This document shows, piece after piece, positions 9,988 to 22,375 of a DNA stretch of 64,000 nucleotides. Position 1 is the stretch's first letter. Each line of letters starts with the position of its first letter. The DNA lies in NCBI GenBank assembly GCA_963855995.1, contig OY979724.1, forward strand, positions 3,754,858 through 3,818,857, given 5' to 3'. The stretch comes from Muricea muricata. Its lineage: Eukaryota; Cnidaria; Anthozoa; Malacalcyonacea; Plexauridae. The translations under genes and the position numbers were made by a program. The notes beneath the pieces were generated by a model that saw nothing but the letters and a program-made list of their open reading frames with translations, made no database searches and was not told where the DNA came from.

Positions 9988-12900
9988 CTGTCTGTGTTTT
10001 GGCCGTCTCAGGTGTTGAAATAACCTATATTTTCGTGTGCTTTAGTTTTTCTGCCCTACATATACTGCCAACGTTAGTGCGACATATTAACGAGAAGTTT
10101 GTTCATAGATGAGATTGAAGTGATGCATGTAATCCTGATCATACAGTCCAACGACGCCTTATGAGTGAAGTTTTAACAGCAGTGCCAGTAAACACGAATT
10201 TTACTTCGAGTCGAGAATAACGACAAAATAAGGCGAGAGTACTTTATCACCTGCCTTGTCCTACTCCTTGTCAGTTTTAAAGCTCCAACGTTGCCATTAG
10301 TTTCGGAATTGTCAATCAAAAGAAGTCAAGGTATCAGATATTTCCTTCGAAGTAATGTTGTCAATGTAGGTAATGCAGTCAAAATTAGCATACGACATAG
10401 GTTTTTGCATGACTCTTCATTGGAATTTTGATAGATGTTGCCATACAAAACACAGATTTCTATCGCTTATTCGTTGAGACATCTTATAAAAAAGACTGAA
10501 TTTCTTTGTTTTGTTAATCATCATGATCATAGTCACAGTAAAACTTTCAACATTTATCTGGTTTTCATTGTCAATGCTGTATTTAAAACAATCTTAACGA
10601 CTGGAGAGATGCTAGCCACACTCTACAATGTTACGTTGGTCAGTTTTAAACGTTCACTACGGGAAATCATATAGCCGACGTTTGTGGTTGCAGACTGAAA
10701 AATATCCATGGCCATGTGGATATAAACTCGATCAGAGTAGCACCACAAACGATATTTTTACCTGCCACTAAGAAACACCTTATGGATGGCTTAATTGGAA
10801 AATTCAACTGATAGACAGCTGACTTAGTAAACGATGTATAGGAGAGTCTTTAAACCTATATGGACATAAGAGACTAAACGTCTATATATGTCTGCACGAA
10901 CCTTGCAATCACAGCTGAAAGATGTGACAAAAATCGACTCACTTAATGTTATTAGGAACAACGCCTCTGCGTCGAATTTTTAATGTACATGAACTTCCGA
11001 ACACGGCCATATTAGCTGTGAAAAAAGATTGTCAAAGGGACCAGAGAACAAACGAAGCAAAAAAGAGAACAAATTAAACAGCTGTTACCGCATGAAATTG
11101 CATGTAGAAACGAGACAGTGAATTGAATGACCTTCAACACTCCGGAAGCTTTGTGAATTTCCCGACACATGCTCGGTCTCACTCCCGAATCGGTGATGTT
11201 TACAAAGCGTTTTTTGGGTGCAATTACGTCCTTTTTGTCCCCCAATTGCGCGTTAAAACAAGTCATCGACTAGTTCCGTCTAAACTATCCGTTTTGGACA
11301 ACGGCAGACAAACAACTGTTACATTCAGTTTGTCCGCTCAGTAATGGACACTACTTGATCGCTATCACCGACGTCGCTACACAGGCCAAAAATACACGAT
11401 ATGTTCGTGCGCACACAAAGCACCGAGCAGAATTTATTCCGTTGAACATTTTACCGATTGGCAGTTTTCATTTTTGTCGCGATATAAACAGAGCGCTTAA
11501 TTTAATGCGGAATATCGGCAACATGAATGCTTGAACTATTCCTCAATGTTTGTTAATGTACAACAACTAAAAATAACAAAGTAACGTGCTAAAAATACGA
11601 TTTATTGCCCGTAATATAGAAGTTAACGATTCAAAATTTTCTGAGATTCGGGAAAGGGAATTTCGCAGGCGACGTTCCCATATTGCGGTTTCTCGCAAGA
11701 AGTAAAGTAACATATTGGAGCACAACGCACAGTCGTTGGGCGTATAATCACTTTAAAATATTGTTTATATTGTGAAATATAATCGTGGCATTGTTTTACC
11801 TGTAAACTGTGTCCCGCTCGCCAGCCCAGGTCGATTCATCTCTTCTAGAAGCTCTGGAATGACTAAATCCAGAAAAAAAGAAGACAATAAATGTCACAAA
11901 ACTATCTCGAAGATTGAAGCCTCAGCCAGAATGTTCAAGTCTTCCATGAGTAGGTCGATAGTACTCAGTCTATCTTAAACGTGTGGACATCCCTGAACAA
12001 AGGACTTTTTGAAAAATTACCAAACCAATTTCAGGTCCAGTATAGGCAGCATTCTGCAATAAGCTGCCATGGTTTGTGTCTGAACTACTTAAAAAAATGA
12101 AGGGTGCACGCAAGGTATATTTTTCAAGAACTGAGAAGTTTTTCACCCCACATTTAAAACAGTAATAATTAGAAAGGCATAAAACAGCGAAGTGGTCGAC
12201 AATTTTCGCTAAAACAATCCATATTGGTTGCCTAATTTTCACCGGTTTTTCGATTATCGACAAAATGCAAATTATTTTGCAACGTACTCAGTTATACACT
12301 GACCGCACTCTTTAAAACAAAATGAATCATTCAATATGGCGCAGAAGGTAAAGAGAGAGACACTCTGCAATTCTTGTATTTAGTAACTGATTTTGTGTTT
12401 AGTAAACAGGATATTCGGCTGTAACGATGTGCACCCGACCCACGCTTCTCCTTGGAAAAATATATCTCAAAAGTCTAATGAAATGATTTCTCAATTAACG
12501 CAAAAAGTTCATTGCTAAAATATACTAATGCATATAGAGGCTGCGGCCAGGCCAATAGCTTTTACTATAAGCCAGTGTGTGATCTAGAATATACTAGCGT
12601 AGTTGATTGAAAAGTTTAAATGGAATGACATTACTTACAGAGATATGTAAAATGAACATTATTAACGAGATGGGTAATAGTGATACTAATAAGTGGTTTC
12701 ATTTATCGTGGATTTATAAACTGGTGTTGTCTTTTGGGTAAACAACTTACTAAACAATATCTATCGAACTATGACGACACATTACATATAGGGGACAAAT
12801 TTTGTACATCATACTTTTTAAATATTATTCAAAAGACAAAAACGTTTTCTTTATTCTGAATATAATCGGTTTCCATCCAATAATTAACATTTTATAACTT

Positions 12901-15900
12901 CTTCAAAGTTCAATTGACCATGATAATTATGTTCTATTAAATTGTGAGAATTAAAGTGTGTGAATATCAGGTACACTAAATATATATTCGATAGTTATAT
13001 GTTCTTAATGTAGTACATTGAAAAGAAAACCATGCATCAAATGAAAACCAGTTTATAAACAATCATTTGTTAATATTTCTCGTTTCCTCTTTTCCTGAAT
13101 TTCAAAAAGGAAGTTTTAAAATTTTGTATAATGATCATATAAATGGTCGACTAATTTCCTGCGAGAATAATTAAAATATTCAAAGTACGATTGCAGTCAC
13201 ATTGGACAACCGTCAGTTGTTTCATAATGATACCCATAATGATATTGTACAAACTAACTAAAGTGTTAAATCAAGAGATGGGGATGCGGCTGATAACAAT
13301 ATTTAATCATAGGAACATCCAAATTCAACATAGCTGGTTTAAGTGGAGCCTTGACAAAAATAGAAACACATCTACAAACAAGAATATATATAAAATTACA
13401 ATAAAATGCATGGCTCGATTAAATATGCATAGGTAAATCTACAAAATTCGCTATTTGAATTAAGCCAGATCAAAAGTTATTTAAATAACGAAGGATTCAA
13501 CTTGATATGTATGTATAATTGTATTCTATATGACATTATACCTATCATAGTTTATGCCTAAACAACCTGAAAAAGATATCTCAAACGTGGTTGCTCACTT
13601 TATGTAGTATTCTACAATAAGCTGTGGTGGTTTGTGTCTGAACTACCTGAAAAAGATATCTCAAACGTGGTTGCCCTATGTAGGTAGTATTCTACAATAA
13701 GCTGTCGTGGTTTGTGTGTCAACTACCTGAAAAAGATATCTCAAACTTATCTCAAATGCTGTGGCCTAGTGTGGTCGAACTTTATAATAAGATGTCCTGA
13801 TCTGTGTCTGAACTACTTAATAAAAAATATTTCGAAAATGGTCGTCCATGGTGTAAATAATATTTCACAATAAGCCGCCATAATTTGTGTACAAATTATC
13901 AGAGAGTGTCTCAATACGTATTTCACAATGCAGTTTATATAACCGTGGTTTTGTTGTAAACTATATCTGCATAAAAAAGTATCAAATGCGGTAATTCAGT
14001 GTAATATAGGCAATATTCTACAATAAATTGTTGTAGTTCCATGTGTATGAACTATCTGAAAGAAATCTTAAACACATACAGTATTACAGTTTAGTATAGT
14101 GTAACTGTGATCGTGGTTTGGGACTGAACTACCAGTGAAAAGTTATCTTAAATGCGATGACCAACTGGACTATCTGCTGAAAAATACCTGAAATGTCCTT
14201 ATCCTTTACAGGTCAAAGTACTGCAGTGGAAAAATTTTGCCTTTTCTGGCAAAATCCTCTGCTATAGGAAGTTATTTTGCCACGAACGTTCTGCTTAATG
14301 AGTTTGCTCGTCGAAATATGAACCAATTTTTAATTGTATTTTTTCTGTTAGCTCTGCGGCACCCGCTTGTCTGGCACTATCAGATTGTTTATAGGACAAA
14401 TTCTTTGTCTAATCAATCAGCAGTGCTTCAGAAGAAAAACCTTTGTTTAAAATATGATAAAATATTCTTCATATTTTGAGAAGGACCTTTTAAGATGTTG
14501 GACTTGAGTCAGGATTTGTAGTCATGCAATTCTTAGTTAAACAATGGGAGAATAGCTATGCAAAAAGTATGGAAGCAACCCAACATTAGAGCTTCTTTGC
14601 CGGACTACATGATCAACTTGAAGACAAAACCAGAAGAGGAGAATACAATGCATTTAGTCTTGTACAGCATATACGGATATACCTATATCACTTTTCTGAT
14701 TTCTTATTATACGACATATCAAAGGGTATGAAAATATAGGTAATCGAATTTGAAATGCCCAATATTCAATGTACAGAAAAAATTCTCTAACAGACGGAAA
14801 GATCAGGCTTATAGCTCTCGAATATCACCATTTCTATAAAGTTTGAAGCACAATTGAGCACACATGAAATGAAAATTGCAGATCTGAGTATCCTATATTT
14901 CCTCGCCACCTCTGACAGCATTACTGAAGCACTGCAAAGAACAAAAATGCCAATGAATTTCATAAACTTTACTATACACAAGCTGAAATTTGTCAAGCTT
15001 AATTCCCAAGTGGGTGTACAAAGTACAAAGCCCAACGTGGGAAATATGCGAATTCGACCATGGTTTGTTTTTAACAAAATGACTGATCTGAAATATGGAG
15101 TTTTAGTGTTGGTACAAATTGCACAATAATTTAGCTGTCTCGTTATGTATATTCTACAATGCGGCTCGATTCTGAACTACCTGAAGAAGATATTTTTAAC
15201 GTGGTGGTCCAGTAGTGTAGGTAGTATTCCACAAAAAGCTGTCGTGGTTTCTGCCTGAACTACCTGAAAAAGATATCTCAAATGTGGCGAGCCGTGTATT
15301 GGGGTAGTATTATATTGCACAATAAGTTTTCATGGTTGTGAAAACGATATCGCAAACCTGGTAGTCTAGTGTAGGTAGTATTGTACAAAAGGATGTACAT
15401 GGTTTGTGTAGAAATCCCATCACTGGGGAACGGTGCAGGTATAGCAGTTTCATATATTTCAAGAAAAGCCTTTCAAGATGTTGAACTTCAGCAAAAATTT
15501 CGAGTTACGCAATTCTTTCTCAACTATATGGAACGATGAACGTGGGAAACCCGAAGCAGTGTAGGCAGTATACCACAAGCCATTTGTGATGTCGTCGTTT
15601 AATGCTAAGGAAATACCTCAAAAGGTTGCCTCAAGCAAACAGAAACACATGAACTTCCACTACCCGAGGAACGATATAAACAGAATTCTGTATAAATAAT
15701 TTCAGGTGGGGAAAGTCCTATGCTTTGTGTGCTTTCGACTGCCCTACAAACACTGGAAAGGTTAAATATAGTTCGAGATACTACTACCACAATGTATCTT
15801 CAATGAAGGATAGCATTCGACTGTAAACTGGCTTCAGTTGTGTTTAAAACGATTCTGAAGCGATTCAGTGAGGTTATAAGTTCCCACAAACTTGGCCACC

Positions 15901-18900
15901 GTGTAATTATACACCCTCACAGGATAACAAACTTGACTGAAGGTCAACAATATTCAGTGTCACTTGATTGCTGTTGCAATGCAAGGGTATGGTTAAGTGC
16001 ATGACAAATCTTCCCATTCGATCACCTAATTTTATTTCAACTCAGTTTCTTCTTGGATTGTCGGCTATTTTTTGTCTCATCTCTCTCTTCCTGATATGAT
16101 TGTTACTTAAACTTGTTGTTTGAGAAGACATAGCAAATGTAACTCTGAAGCTCTCTAATTAGAAATATTGGATTGCGCGTTTTAGCAACATAACTTTAGT
16201 CGTACAATTTGAAGGTATGCAGTCCAATAATGCAATATCTCCATTTTGCGCCGATCACTTCTTAAAACGTTTTACACGTTGTTGGAAAATACGAACTCTT
16301 GATTGTGATGAACTAATTAGTCTTAACGAATCAGTTCCAAATTTAATTTGAAGAAAGGTTCTCATTAATATCAATATGGTTTTTAATGATCCAATTCTTA
16401 ATCTTCCACTGAAAAAATATACCCTCAACCAAAATTGTAAAATGCGTTTTTCCCAAAATCATATCATAAATGTGAAATAGCTAGAACTGATCGTATATTT
16501 TACAAAATAATATAATGTCGTAGGTTCCACACATCGTAAGAGTCAACTTAGATATTCTACAGTATAAGCTTTTGTGTCTAAGCTATACCTGAAAATCTCA
16601 AACGTGCTGGTCCAGCATAGGTGGCATTCTACAATAGGTTGTCGTGGTTTGTGCCTGTACCTTGAAAAGTTAATGACCTCTAACCGGCGTAATTTTCGAC
16701 CAAGCCGTCGTGATTTTTCGATCTGATTATAACATCTATACTATATACGTTTTAAACACTGAGTAGGGCTGTCTGTTCGAAAATTATTTTTAAAAGTTTG
16801 TGCCTAAACAAATGAAGAAGAAGCGAAAACATTTCGAGAGAATATTCTATTATTAAGAAGTACTTAGTCTCGAAACGTCGAAACTTTGACAGAAACCACA
16901 GCAGTTTATAATGCATGTAAAATACTTATCCTATACCTGTACTATATAATACCAGGTTCGAATTACAGCAGGTTCTTCGGACACAAACCACGACAACTTG
17001 TTGGGGGAATGCTATACCTAAATTATTGACCATCACATCCATACGACATCTTTGGGAGGTATACAATGTATACACAACAACAAGACGACGTAATTTAGAA
17101 ACCTTACTTGCTATGTTTTTCAGGCATTTCATGCAGTTACAAACCAAGAGAGCTTACTTTAGAATAGTATCTAAAAAGAAAAGCCTATAGCTTATGCCTG
17201 ATATTGTTTTGAACACTATGAACTGTAATGACAGGCTGCTTTATATCCAACGTACACTGGACATGGGTGTTTATTGTAAAATATTCCCAGGAAGTTCAAA
17301 CACAAGTTATTGTTAGCGAGCCATGGCATAGGAGAGGAAAATATTCCCTTGGTCCACCTCATCTTGGTCTTAGATACTAGCTAGCTAAACTGGCATAGTT
17401 TATGCAGAAGCTACGATGTTATACTAGTAATCCGATTGATACACTTCTCCATCAATTTAGACATACGTTCTTGCCAAGTTTGTTCAGACACAAACAAGTG
17501 TCGTAAATTAAAAACTAATAGACTTCGCATCAACCTAGCTTGTAAAGTATTTTTCATGTGTCTCCGATACAGACAACATTCTACAAGCAGGAAAATACGA
17601 ACACTAGGCGCCACGCGTTTGAGGTATCTTTTCAGGTAGTTCACTGAAACACAACGGCGACAAAATTTGTTCAGTGTTATTATGGATTTCCTGAATCTCT
17701 TATTAACGACTGAAAGTTTTTAGGAAGTTTCTGAAGTTACACAAATGATGAAGACGTCAATGTTTCGAGAATTCGAGAAAATGGTCTTCGTGTGGAAGCT
17801 AGTATAGCTACATTCTGACCAAAGTCTTCATGTTCTTTTTCTATCTTCTAGGCATCGAGCTGCCTTTAATTTGCAGGAACGACACCGACCATAATGTTAG
17901 TTCAAGAGTTAAGTCAATAACTGAACCATCACGATATCTTCATGTGGTTAAAGACAAATCACGACGACTTAATGCTCCGAACACAGTTTAAAGAACAAAA
18001 ATTTCAGAGCATGACTTTTTAACCATATTTCTTTTCAACGAAATTATTGTAGAATGCAGACTACACGAGGTTATTTAGGACAGTTAACAGACAGTTACTT
18101 GATCTCGAATACTAAACTGAACTCCGACAGTGCGAAATTTGTCTTTTCTGGTTTAGGTACAAACCAAGACAACTTGTGGCACCATAAACTGAGGTGCAGA
18201 TCGAAAGCAACGTAGAAGTGGAGTCCTGAGCTGTACAACGTAAACCACTACGGTCAAAAGAAACTCATTCAAACGTTTCACTGCAAATAAAGCTTATAAG
18301 TCTATATTATTATTACGTCAATGGTGCGAATTTCCGATGCAGGTTGAGGAGGTACACATAGCGGCTTTATGCTCAAGAGTATTTCTTTTTCGGTTCTATA
18401 CAAGCCAAGATGTTGGGACTGTACCACCGTTCGCGGCTGTACATAAAACATAATAATCTTGCCGTTGGTGTTGTAAATGGGGCAAAACCTGACGTTTAAA
18501 AATCCACGGTAAGACTGCTAATATTTATTTCCTTCCCTGAGTATTTTAAATTTATTTCATTAGCTACCTGAAGTCGTTGTCGCAACATTGGTGGTCCACA
18601 TCTAAATTGAAGTGTCTTCTACCAACTTTGACGAGGAAGAATCTTCGTTGGAACCCGTCGAGGAATTGATTGCTTATAGTTTTTGCATGTCTCTAAATCT
18701 GATGCTTCTGTTATCAGCGTTGTACTTATACTAGTAGAGATCACTCGAGATTATCGTAGAATATACTGGGTAATTTTTTTATCATCTTCTAGTAATAATT
18801 AACACTTGTAAATTCTATTGTACTTTGATCGAATCAATAATCGATATTCAATTCATACCGCGCTCCTATGCACTTTTGCCATATTTTGGTTTCAGAGTGG

Positions 18901-19500
18901 ACGGAAACAGAACACGACAACAGAACACGAGTCATTATAAACATGTAAAAGAAGAGCTGCAATGAACTAGCGTTGCCAGTGTCGGCGGCGGTGCAATTGA
19001 AGCAACGCAAACCATGCTACGAGATTTCACTATCTAAGTATAACTCAGGCGTTGTTTAGGCGACGACTTGGTTGGCCTAACCTCCCTGAGAAGGGGCTTC
19101 GCTCGAATGGCGAATTTCGTTTGTATAGTTTCGATGAATAGTCAAAGATTTTATTGTTGTGTGCACATAGAGCTTATCGACGTCCGAAATATTCTTTTTG
19201 AGGTGATTTCGTTACGATGAAACTTCCAAATAAAATTGCAAATGCAAGTCGGAGGTGCAGATAAAAGAAGACAATGGCAACTTTGACAAAGAGAATGACA
19301 CAAACACAGAAATAATACTTCGATATTTTACAGGATCTCTCGAAAGAACGTTCTCCGTCGGCTGTTTTTACACGTGCTATGTGCATTTGTGTATTTGCAA
19401 TTGTATTTGAACAGAGCTAAACCACTACAACTTACTGGTAATGTAGAATACTGGATATACTACAGGATATTTAATGCCTAAAAAAATACAATCAAACGTC

Positions 19501-19528
19501 GACGTTTCGAGCAAGAGCTCTTCGTCAG
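19501..19528 (-). other. Hammerhead-like core motif (CTGACGA..GAAACGTC)
   Basis: On the minus strand the sequence reads CTGACGA, then AGAGCTCTTGCTC containing a perfect GAGC/GCTC 4-bp stem with a four-base loop, then GAAACGTC. The CTGANGA and GAAA boxes match the hammerhead catalytic core, but an extra A precedes the stem and the flanks do not form stem I. I read it as a degenerate relative or a convergent hairpin, not an active ribozyme. Confidence 0.3.
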
Positions 19529-21885
19529 AAAGTCAGGCCATACTAACCTTCCAAGGCTCTCGACGAAGAACCATCGTTAGAAACGCATGTTTGTAACCTT
19601 TAGGATGTATAATACTCTTTGAATTCGCTATATGAAATCTGTTCTGCCGACACTGACAACGCCACTAAGGTTTTGCAGAATTGTACCAACACATGGACCA
19701 CAATTTCAGGATGTCCGACACAAGTAACGACAGCTTGTAGAATACTACTTACATCGGATTTTGTACGTTTGAGATATTTAAGACATAAACCACGGCTGCA
19801 ATTTGTAATTGTAAAAGAAACACTACCTGAAAATGGTATAAGATTTCGGCTTTTCCGCTGTAGCTCACAAACCATCATGGCCGCTAATGTAGCTAAATGT
19901 AGATCGCTCTCAAACGGTACCAACGATCGAAGAACTGACGACGCAAAAATAGTTGCAAATGCACGGAAAGACACAATTATTTATACAAAATGAGGCTGCA
20001 CAAACTACATTGCTGCGTCGGTAAATTTAGACGGTCTTTCCGACAAAGTGCTTTCTATCGAAATGTCGAACTTCTGTCTGACCATATTTGAAAAGGAGTA
20101 GATCCTCTCTTAATCCACGTGTGGTCTTTTGTCATCGCTACATGAAAAGCACTCCCACAGCTCAAGTCGCTTTATCGTTAGACGGTTCGGACACAAACTA
20201 TATACAACAGCCCAGTGTCTTCAACAAACAGACATCATATGTTTAGCACTTGACATACTTAGATCTGTGCAGCTGAGGCGGCCAAACGAGACAAACACGG
20301 GGTCGCGCACCATTTGGTAAATAAAATCGGTAAGGCGACAAAATAGGCGCATCCCTGAAATCATGCGGGATTATCACAGTAAGAAAGTAATGTTATCTTT
20401 CTAATTACATATACTACCAGATTCAAATTTTGCGAGAGAAGTATAGCCATATTTGTAACAAACATACACTCAAATAAACATCTAGGTTCGTGTTAATACC
20501 GCATCGCATTGAATCAAAGCTACAATAGTACGTTGTGTCAATCCTTGGACACTAATTTTCGGCAAATTAGCAAAACTTCGCGCGCCGAACATATATCGGT
20601 GACAGTGTCGTAGCTATGAATGAAACGACTATATTTGGCATGCATTCTTACTATAGCGCCGGCGCCAAGGACACGCAAACGTGAGTAAATAATCGTAACG
20701 CAATATACCAAAAAAATAGGAGAACATTTTACTGGAAGATTCATTTCCTTGATGTGCTTTCTTTCCGACATAAGCACTATGATAGTTATGTAATGTGATG
20801 ATACCTTGAAAATTCCTTGCCAAACACGTCGAAGACCGATTACTTGACGGAGTGTTTGGTTTAAGGCCGGCTCGATTTTACGGGGACGTGTTCCCTTACA
20901 TGTATGCCAATATAAGTTTGTAAAAACGGCGTTTTGCCGGTATTATAACGTTAACTGAAAGATAAAGAATAAACCTAATTTGGTTCTTTCACGTTACTCG
21001 AGTATATATTCGATTAACTCGAGCATTTACCGGTTTCTTATACCAAACTTCCTTAAGCCGTGATTGATATACAACACTCGAAATTTTTAGATTCATTATC
21101 ATACGAAAATTTGATTCATCATATTCAAGAAAATGCCCGAACGATTTGAGATTGGACGTTAAAAATAAACTGCATATTTGTTTTTATCTATTTGCATTCA
21201 AAATGAAAGCCCACACGAGATACATAACGAAACGTAACTCATGTAGCCTAAAATTCTCTTACAGATAGCAATTTATTACCATATCGATCGCACATATCAG
21301 CTTCGGCTATGAACAAATCAAGGCCATGAAATAAAAATAATTGAACAAACCTACTCGGGATTGGAGCGGTAGTTTCGTCCAAATTTAAATTCCCCGTGTG
21401 CTTACCAACCATGTAGTTACGAATGAAGGCAGGAACTTCAAATACGCTTAGATTATTGTACCTTATAAATGACGCCTGTCTATTTATAGCGAGGATTGCT
21501 GTAAGCATCTTAGCTCTCTGCCGTGTGATTGGACAAGCAAAACTATATAATTATGTCGTCATCCCGTATGTGGGCGAAAGCCGAGGCGGGTTTTGTATTC
21601 CTGTGTAATTCGAGGAAATTGGCATTGTGGATTCCTGTACATGATTCCATAGTGTTACAGTAGCTCTGCAGAATAAGCTATACCGTGGTTTGCGTATTCT
21701 GTGAGATATCAGCGTGGGCGGTGTTGTTTACAGAAGGCTGTCTTATCGAGTTATAGTTACTATTAGTAGACAGTTACTGCCAATAGGAAATACTACGTCC
21801 ACATTTCACTGATATTTTCAGGGAGTTCACACACAAATATGTGATAGTCCAGTGACGGTAGATTCAGTCTAAAAAAGACAGCTGT

Positions 21886-22375
21886 TGTGAAAAGATATCT
21901 CAAGTGTAGATGTAGTGTTCTACAATAAGCTCTTATAGTTTGTGATTGAACTACCTGAAAAAGATATCTCAAACGTGATGGTCCATTGTAGGTAGTATTC
22001 CACAATAAGAGGTCGTGGTTTGTGTCTGAAGTACCTGAAAAATAGATCTCAAACGTGGTGGTCCAGTGTAGGCAGTATTCTACAATAAGCTGTCGTGGTT
22101 TGTGTCTGAACTACCTGAAAAAGATATCTCAAACGAGGTGGTCCAATGTAGGTAGTATTCTACAATAAGCTGTCGTGGTTTGTCTCTGAACTATCTGAAA
22201 AAGATATCTCAAACGAGGTGGCCCAGTGTAGGTAGCATTCTATAATAATTTGTCGTAGTTTGTATCTGAACTACCTGAAAAAAGATCTCAAACGTGGTGG
22301 CCCACTGTACGTAGTACTATTATAAGCTGTCGTGGTTTGTGTCTGAACTACCTGAAAAATAGATCTAATGCTTAT
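21886..22375 (+). repeat. 80-bp tandem repeat block, ~6 copies
   Basis: Six head-to-tail copies of an 80-bp unit that begins CTACCTGAAAAAGATATCTC, continues AAACGTGGTGGTCCAGTGTA and GGTAGTATTCTACAATAAGC, and ends TGTCGTGGTTTGTGTCTGAA. Copies differ by roughly 5-15%. It is the best preserved part of a family scattered over the preceding 10-13 kb. Confidence 0.9.

Larger units (their letters stand above)
8800..21885. repeat. Decayed repeat landscape related to an 80-bp unit, both orientations
   Basis: About 13 kb without a credible gene. Divergent relatives of the 80-bp unit tandemly preserved at 21886-22375 can be read at many points: forward-oriented near 12030-12080, 13570-13830, 13990-14050, 15170-15420 and 16560-16680, and reverse-complemented near 16970-17000, 17610-17640, 19755-19790 and 20185-20220. 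Diagnostic words are GTGGTTTGTGTCTGAACTAC, CTGAAAAAGATATCTCAAAC and GTAGTATTCTACAATAAGC. Open frames in the region, including the overlapping 124-codon pair near 19600-19990, fall inside this decayed material and are not called as genes. Confidence 0.65.

Noticed and set aside
14854-15129. 91-codon open frame
   Set aside because: Opposite-strand frame of equal length overlaps it and both sit in the decayed repeat region with no recognisable domain.
16950-16970. tRNA gene suggested by GGTTCGAATTA
   Set aside because: The word resembles a B box but no A box, acceptor stem or cloverleaf can be formed around it.
19600-19993. Two overlapping 124-codon open frames on opposite strands
   Set aside because: They overlap almost fully, show no domain, and cover decayed copies of the 80-bp repeat.
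21886-22375. CRISPR-like array
   Set aside because: Units are contiguous 80-bp tandem copies with no unique spacers of constant length, and the window is eukaryotic.
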